64,000 nucleotides of DNA, from the NCBI GenBank assembly GCA_002729695.1, contig PBYQ01000036.1:62001-126000 (forward strand), written 5' to 3'. The DNA is from Citromicrobium sp. (GTDB lineage: Bacteria > Pseudomonadota > Alphaproteobacteria > Sphingomonadales > Sphingomonadaceae). The number at the start of each line of letters is the position of its first letter. Position 1 is the stretch's first letter. This document shows, one piece after another, positions 61,431 to 64,000 of this stretch. The notes below the pieces were generated by a model, which worked only from the letters and a program-made list of their open reading frames with translations, did no database searches and was not told where the DNA came from. A program made the position numbers and the translations under genes.

Positions 61431-63797
61431 CTAAAGCGGGTTGCCGTCCTTGTCGCGGTAGACGTCGCGGCGGCCGACGTGGTTTGCGGGGCCGACCAGG
61501 CCTTCGCTCTCCATCCGCTCGATCCACTTGGCGGCGGTGTTGTAGCCCACGCCCATCTGGCGCTGGAGCCATGAACCCGACGCCTTCTGGTTTTCGAACA
61601 CCACCTGGCACGCCTGGCGATATTTGCGCTCTTCGGGATTGTCGCTCGCGGTGAATTCGTCCTCGAAAGCGAAGCCGCCGCCGAAGCCGTCCTGCGGTTC
61701 CTCGGTGACCGCGTCGACATAGGCGGGCGCACCCTGCTTGCGCCAGTGCTCGGCCACCTTCTCGACCTCCTCGTCGCTGACGAAGGGGCCGTGGACGCGG
61801 GTGAGGTTGCCGATATTGGGCTTGAACAGCATGTCGCCCTTGCCCAGCAGCGTTTCCGCGCCCTGTTCGCCCAGGATTGTGCGGCTGTCGATCCGGCTGG
61901 TCACCTTGAAGCTGATCCGGGTGGGCAGGTTGGCCTTGATGACGCCGGTGATGACGTCCACCGAAGGCCGCTGAGTCGCCATGATCAGATGGATGCCCGC
62001 CGCGCGGCTCTTCTGCGTCAGGCGGCGGATCAGGATCTCGATGTCCTTGCCCACCACCGCCATCAGGTCCGCAAGCTCGTCGACGATAACCACGATCAGC
62101 GGCAGCTCTTCGTAATCGAGCTCTTTCTCCTCGACGATCTCCTCGCCCGTTTCGGGGTCGTAGCCGGTCTGGATGCGACGGCCGAGCGGTTCGCCCTTGG
62201 CCTTGGCGCTGCGCACGCGATCGTTGAACCCGGTGATGTTACGCGCGCCGACCTCGCTCATCTTGCGATAGCGCTGCTCCATCTCCTCGATCGTCCACTT
62301 CAAGGCGCGGATGGTCTTCTCCGGCTCGGTGACGACGGGCGAGAGGAGGTGCGGGATATCCTCGTAGCTCTTCAGTTCAAGCACCTTGGGGTCGACCATG
62401 ATCAGGCGACACTCGGCGGGCGTGAAGCGGTAGAGGAGCGAGAGGATGATCGTGTTGAGGCCGACCGATTTACCGCTGCCCGTGGTCCCCGCGACCAGCA
62501 GGTGCGGCATCGCGGCAAGGTCTGCGATGACGGGTTCGCCCGCGATGTCCTTGCCCAGGATGATCGGCAGGTCGCCCGGCGCATCGACGAAGTCCGAACA
62601 GGCGGCCAGTTCCTTGAAGCCGACCATCTGGCGTTCGGCATTGGGCAGTTCGATCCCCATCACCGTCTTGCCCGGCACCGTGCTGACGCGCGCCGACACT
62701 GCGCTCATGTTGCGGGCGATGTCTTCCGACAGGCCGATCACGCGCGCGGCCTTGGTGCCCGGTGCAGGCTCCAGCTCGTACATCGTCACCACCGGGCCGG
62801 TACGGACCGCAGTGACTTCGCCCTTCACGTTGAAATCGTCGAGCACCGATTCGAGCAGCCGGGCATTGCGCTCCAGCGCCTGCCGGTCGAGCGGGACGAT
62901 GCCCGCATCGCCGCGATCGGACAGCAGCTCGATCGAGGGCAGTTCGAAATCGGCGAACATGTCCTTCTGGCGGGTGATCGCGTGGCCATCCGCCTTGTGC
63001 GGCGCGACCTTGGGATCGACGATCTTCGGCGCGCGGCGTTCGGGCGCCGGTTCCGGGGTGGATGGCTGCGCAGTGTCGGTTTCGGGCGTTGCAGCAGGTT
63101 TGCGCCTGACGGTCTTCTGCTTCGGGGGGGTGGGCTCCGCAGCGTCGCGCGCCAGCCGCCTGGGCATGGAGGGCAGCGTCATGAGCGAACGCCAGTCGAT
63201 CGCGAATACGCGCGCCACCAGCAGCGCGCCGCCGGCGAGCATCGCCAGTGCGACGGCCAGGATCAGCCAGCCGGCGGCACCCCCCAGCAGCCGCGTGGCG
63301 ATCGCCTCGAGCGCGGTCGCGCCGAGCAGACCCACCAGCCCTCCGGGGCCAGCGGGCAGGGAAAGTTGCTGCTCGGTCAGCGCCAGCGCGACGACGCTGG
63401 CCAGCAGGACCATGGCGAGCAGCAGCAGCCCCGCAGGGCGCCACCACCGGGTCTTGGCCTCGCCCGCGTGATCCTCGTTCGCGGCGCGCCACAACCCGCG
63501 CGCTCCGGAATAGAGCAGCGGCAGCACCAGCACCGACGTCCAGCCGAACAGGAACAGCGCGCGCTCTGCCGCCCATGCGCCGGGGCGACCCATCCAGTTG
63601 CCGATCGGCCCGTCGGGCGCGGCGGCGGTAGAGGGGCTGGGGTCGGTCTGCGTATAGCTCACCAGCGCCAGCGCAAGGAACAGCATCGCCGCGAACAGCA
63701 TGAGCGCGCCGACCATCTGCAGCGCGCGCCGCAGCGACTGCTGGAATGCCTTGCGGACGTCGACCGGTTCGGTGGTTACAAGCGCTCTGCTCGCCAC
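61431..63797 (-). CDS. ftsK: DNA translocase FtsK
   Basis: Septum-anchored, ATP-driven DNA pump that clears chromosome termini and activates dimer resolution during division. About 788 residues. Four N-terminal helices (to about residue 205), a short Pro-rich linker, then the RecA-like motor with Walker A GTTGSGKS, Walker B VIVDELADLM and IMATQRPSVDVITG, and a C-terminal gamma domain (SWLQRQMGVGYNTAAKWIERME) that reads KOPS sequences. Start is taken as GTG 63797 with AGGGAGAA upstream, instead of the ATG 13 codons earlier, which lacks a ribosome site. Confidence 0.95.
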   Translation of the reverse strand: MASRALVTTEPVDVRKAFQQSLRRALQMVGALMLFAAMLFLALALVSYTQTDPSPSTAAAPDGPIGNWMGRPGAWAAERALFLFGWTSVLVLPLLYSGARGLWRAANEDHAGEAKTRWWRPAGLLLLAMVLLASVVALALTEQQLSLPAGPGGLVGLLGATALEAIATRLLGGAAGWLILAVALAMLAGGALLVARVFAIDWRSLMTLPSMPRRLARDAAEPTPPKQKTVRRKPAATPETDTAQPSTPEPAPERRAPKIVDPKVAPHKADGHAITRQKDMFADFELPSIELLSDRGDAGIVPLDRQALERNARLLESVLDDFNVKGEVTAVRTGPVVTMYELEPAPGTKAARVIGLSEDIARNMSAVSARVSTVPGKTVMGIELPNAERQMVGFKELAACSDFVDAPGDLPIILGKDIAGEPVIADLAAMPHLLVAGTTGSGKSVGLNTIILSLLYRFTPAECRLIMVDPKVLELKSYEDIPHLLSPVVTEPEKTIRALKWTIEEMEQRYRKMSEVGARNITGFNDRVRSAKAKGEPLGRRIQTGYDPETGEEIVEEKELDYEELPLIVVIVDELADLMAVVGKDIEILIRRLTQKSRAAGIHLIMATQRPSVDVITGVIKANLPTRISFKVTSRIDSRTILGEQGAETLLGKGDMLFKPNIGNLTRVHGPFVSDEEVEKVAEHWRKQGAPAYVDAVTEEPQDGFGGGFAFEDEFTASDNPEERKYRQACQVVFENQKASGSWLQRQMGVGYNTAAKWIERMESEGLVGPANHVGRRDVYRDKDGNPL

Positions 63798-63903
63798 GGG
63801 TGTTCTCCCTGGGGGGTGGGGTGCGGAACGCACCATGAATCCGCAGGGACTCCCGCGTCAAGGGGTTTGGCCTCGCGGGAGGCTACCTGAGCCATTGGAA
63901 AAG

Positions 63904-64000
63904 TCAGGAAAGCCCGTCGATTGCAGCCCATCTGCGCACGCCGAGCTCGCGCGCACGCTCCACCGTCATCCCCCCGAGCGCGATGACCGGGATGGTGCTG
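63904..64000 (-). CDS. thiamine-phosphate synthase, C-terminal end only
   Basis: The right edge cuts a minus-strand gene; only the last 31 codons are visible. They read PVIALGGMTVERARELGV, then RRWAAIDGLS and TGA at 63906-63904, matching the C-terminal phosphate-binding GG-M strand of ThiE/TenI-like thiamine-phosphate synthases as found in Sphingomonadales. Whether it is ThiE proper or TenI-like cannot be told from this part. Confidence 0.7.
   Translation of the reverse strand, partial: STIPVIALGGMTVERARELGVRRWAAIDGLS

Overview
The window is a 64 kb chromosomal segment of a G+C-rich alphaproteobacterium, most likely Sphingomonadales and probably Erythrobacteraceae. That placement is an inference from gene content and order, not from a marker-gene comparison. 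The supporting signs are the DUF3576-leuS-lptE-holA run, exosortase-A-type glycosylation genes, a DUF5996 protein, short alphaproteobacterial RNase D, an NTQ-type rhodopsin with its own retinal-forming enzyme, and polyhydroxyalkanoate (PHA) metabolism. No rRNA, tRNA, CRISPR array, insertion sequence or prophage was found.

Layout. 0-2.5 kb: alpha/beta hydrolase, acetoacetyl-CoA reductase (phaB) and an exported protein, all on the minus strand. 2.8-10.1 kb: a plus-strand run DUF3576 lipoprotein, leuS, lptE, holA facing a minus-strand run rnd-lptC-lptA, so three LPS-transport genes lie within 4 kb; ung follows. 10.1-14.1 kb: a divergent exosortase-A-type glycosylation locus (glycosyltransferase plus membrane protein; 47-residue membrane protein plus O-glycosylation ligase). 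14.2-19.4 kb: MaoC hydratase, a palindromic repeat pair, thiolase, DUF5996, a lipoprotein, DUF4126 and PHA depolymerase with a palindromic operator candidate. 19.6-25.5 kb: ABC exporter, M13 peptidase, uppP, two small envelope proteins and a strong terminator.

25.5-32.9 kb: phenylalanine hydroxylase, a thiolase/acyl-CoA dehydrogenase pair, an acidic lipoprotein, a beta-helix protein, then a xth-ribA-GNAT run. 33.1-38.9 kb: alkaline phosphatase, an intergenic region holding a probable structured small RNA, lolA, rpmG, and the coupled run pabBC-rluA-arfB. 39-43.4 kb: HerA-like ATPase and an EF-hand protein/response regulator/histidine kinase operon. 43.7-50.98 kb: cupin and VOC proteins, aminopeptidase P, an exported repeat protein, then a coupled trio oligopeptidase B-HAD phosphatase-thioesterase.

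50.97-51.6 kb is the most accessory-looking part: two REP-like palindromes flank a GIY-YIG nuclease remnant, next to a lipoprotein gene of clearly lower G+C. 51.6-57.5 kb: SDR, alanine dehydrogenase, an orphan phosphate-binding lipoprotein behind a Pho box, a COG4705 membrane protein, a membrane-tethered HTH regulator, and a TspO-like membrane protein interrupted by one in-frame TGA. 57.5-64 kb: DUF983, DUF2254, the NTQ rhodopsin with a Brp/Blh retinal-forming enzyme, ftsK and the edge of a thiamine-phosphate synthase gene.

Themes that tie genes together are carbon storage and acyl-CoA chemistry (phaB, phaZ, two thiolases, MaoC, acyl-CoA dehydrogenase), envelope building (LptA/C/E, LolA, UppP, exosortase-linked glycosylation), phosphate scavenging (alkaline phosphatase and a Pho-box-controlled binding protein), and light use (rhodopsin plus retinal synthesis). 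The best leads for new biology are the predicted chloride-pump rhodopsin operon, the C-loop small RNA downstream of lolA, the interrupted TspO-like gene, and the REP element that supplies the thioesterase stop codon.
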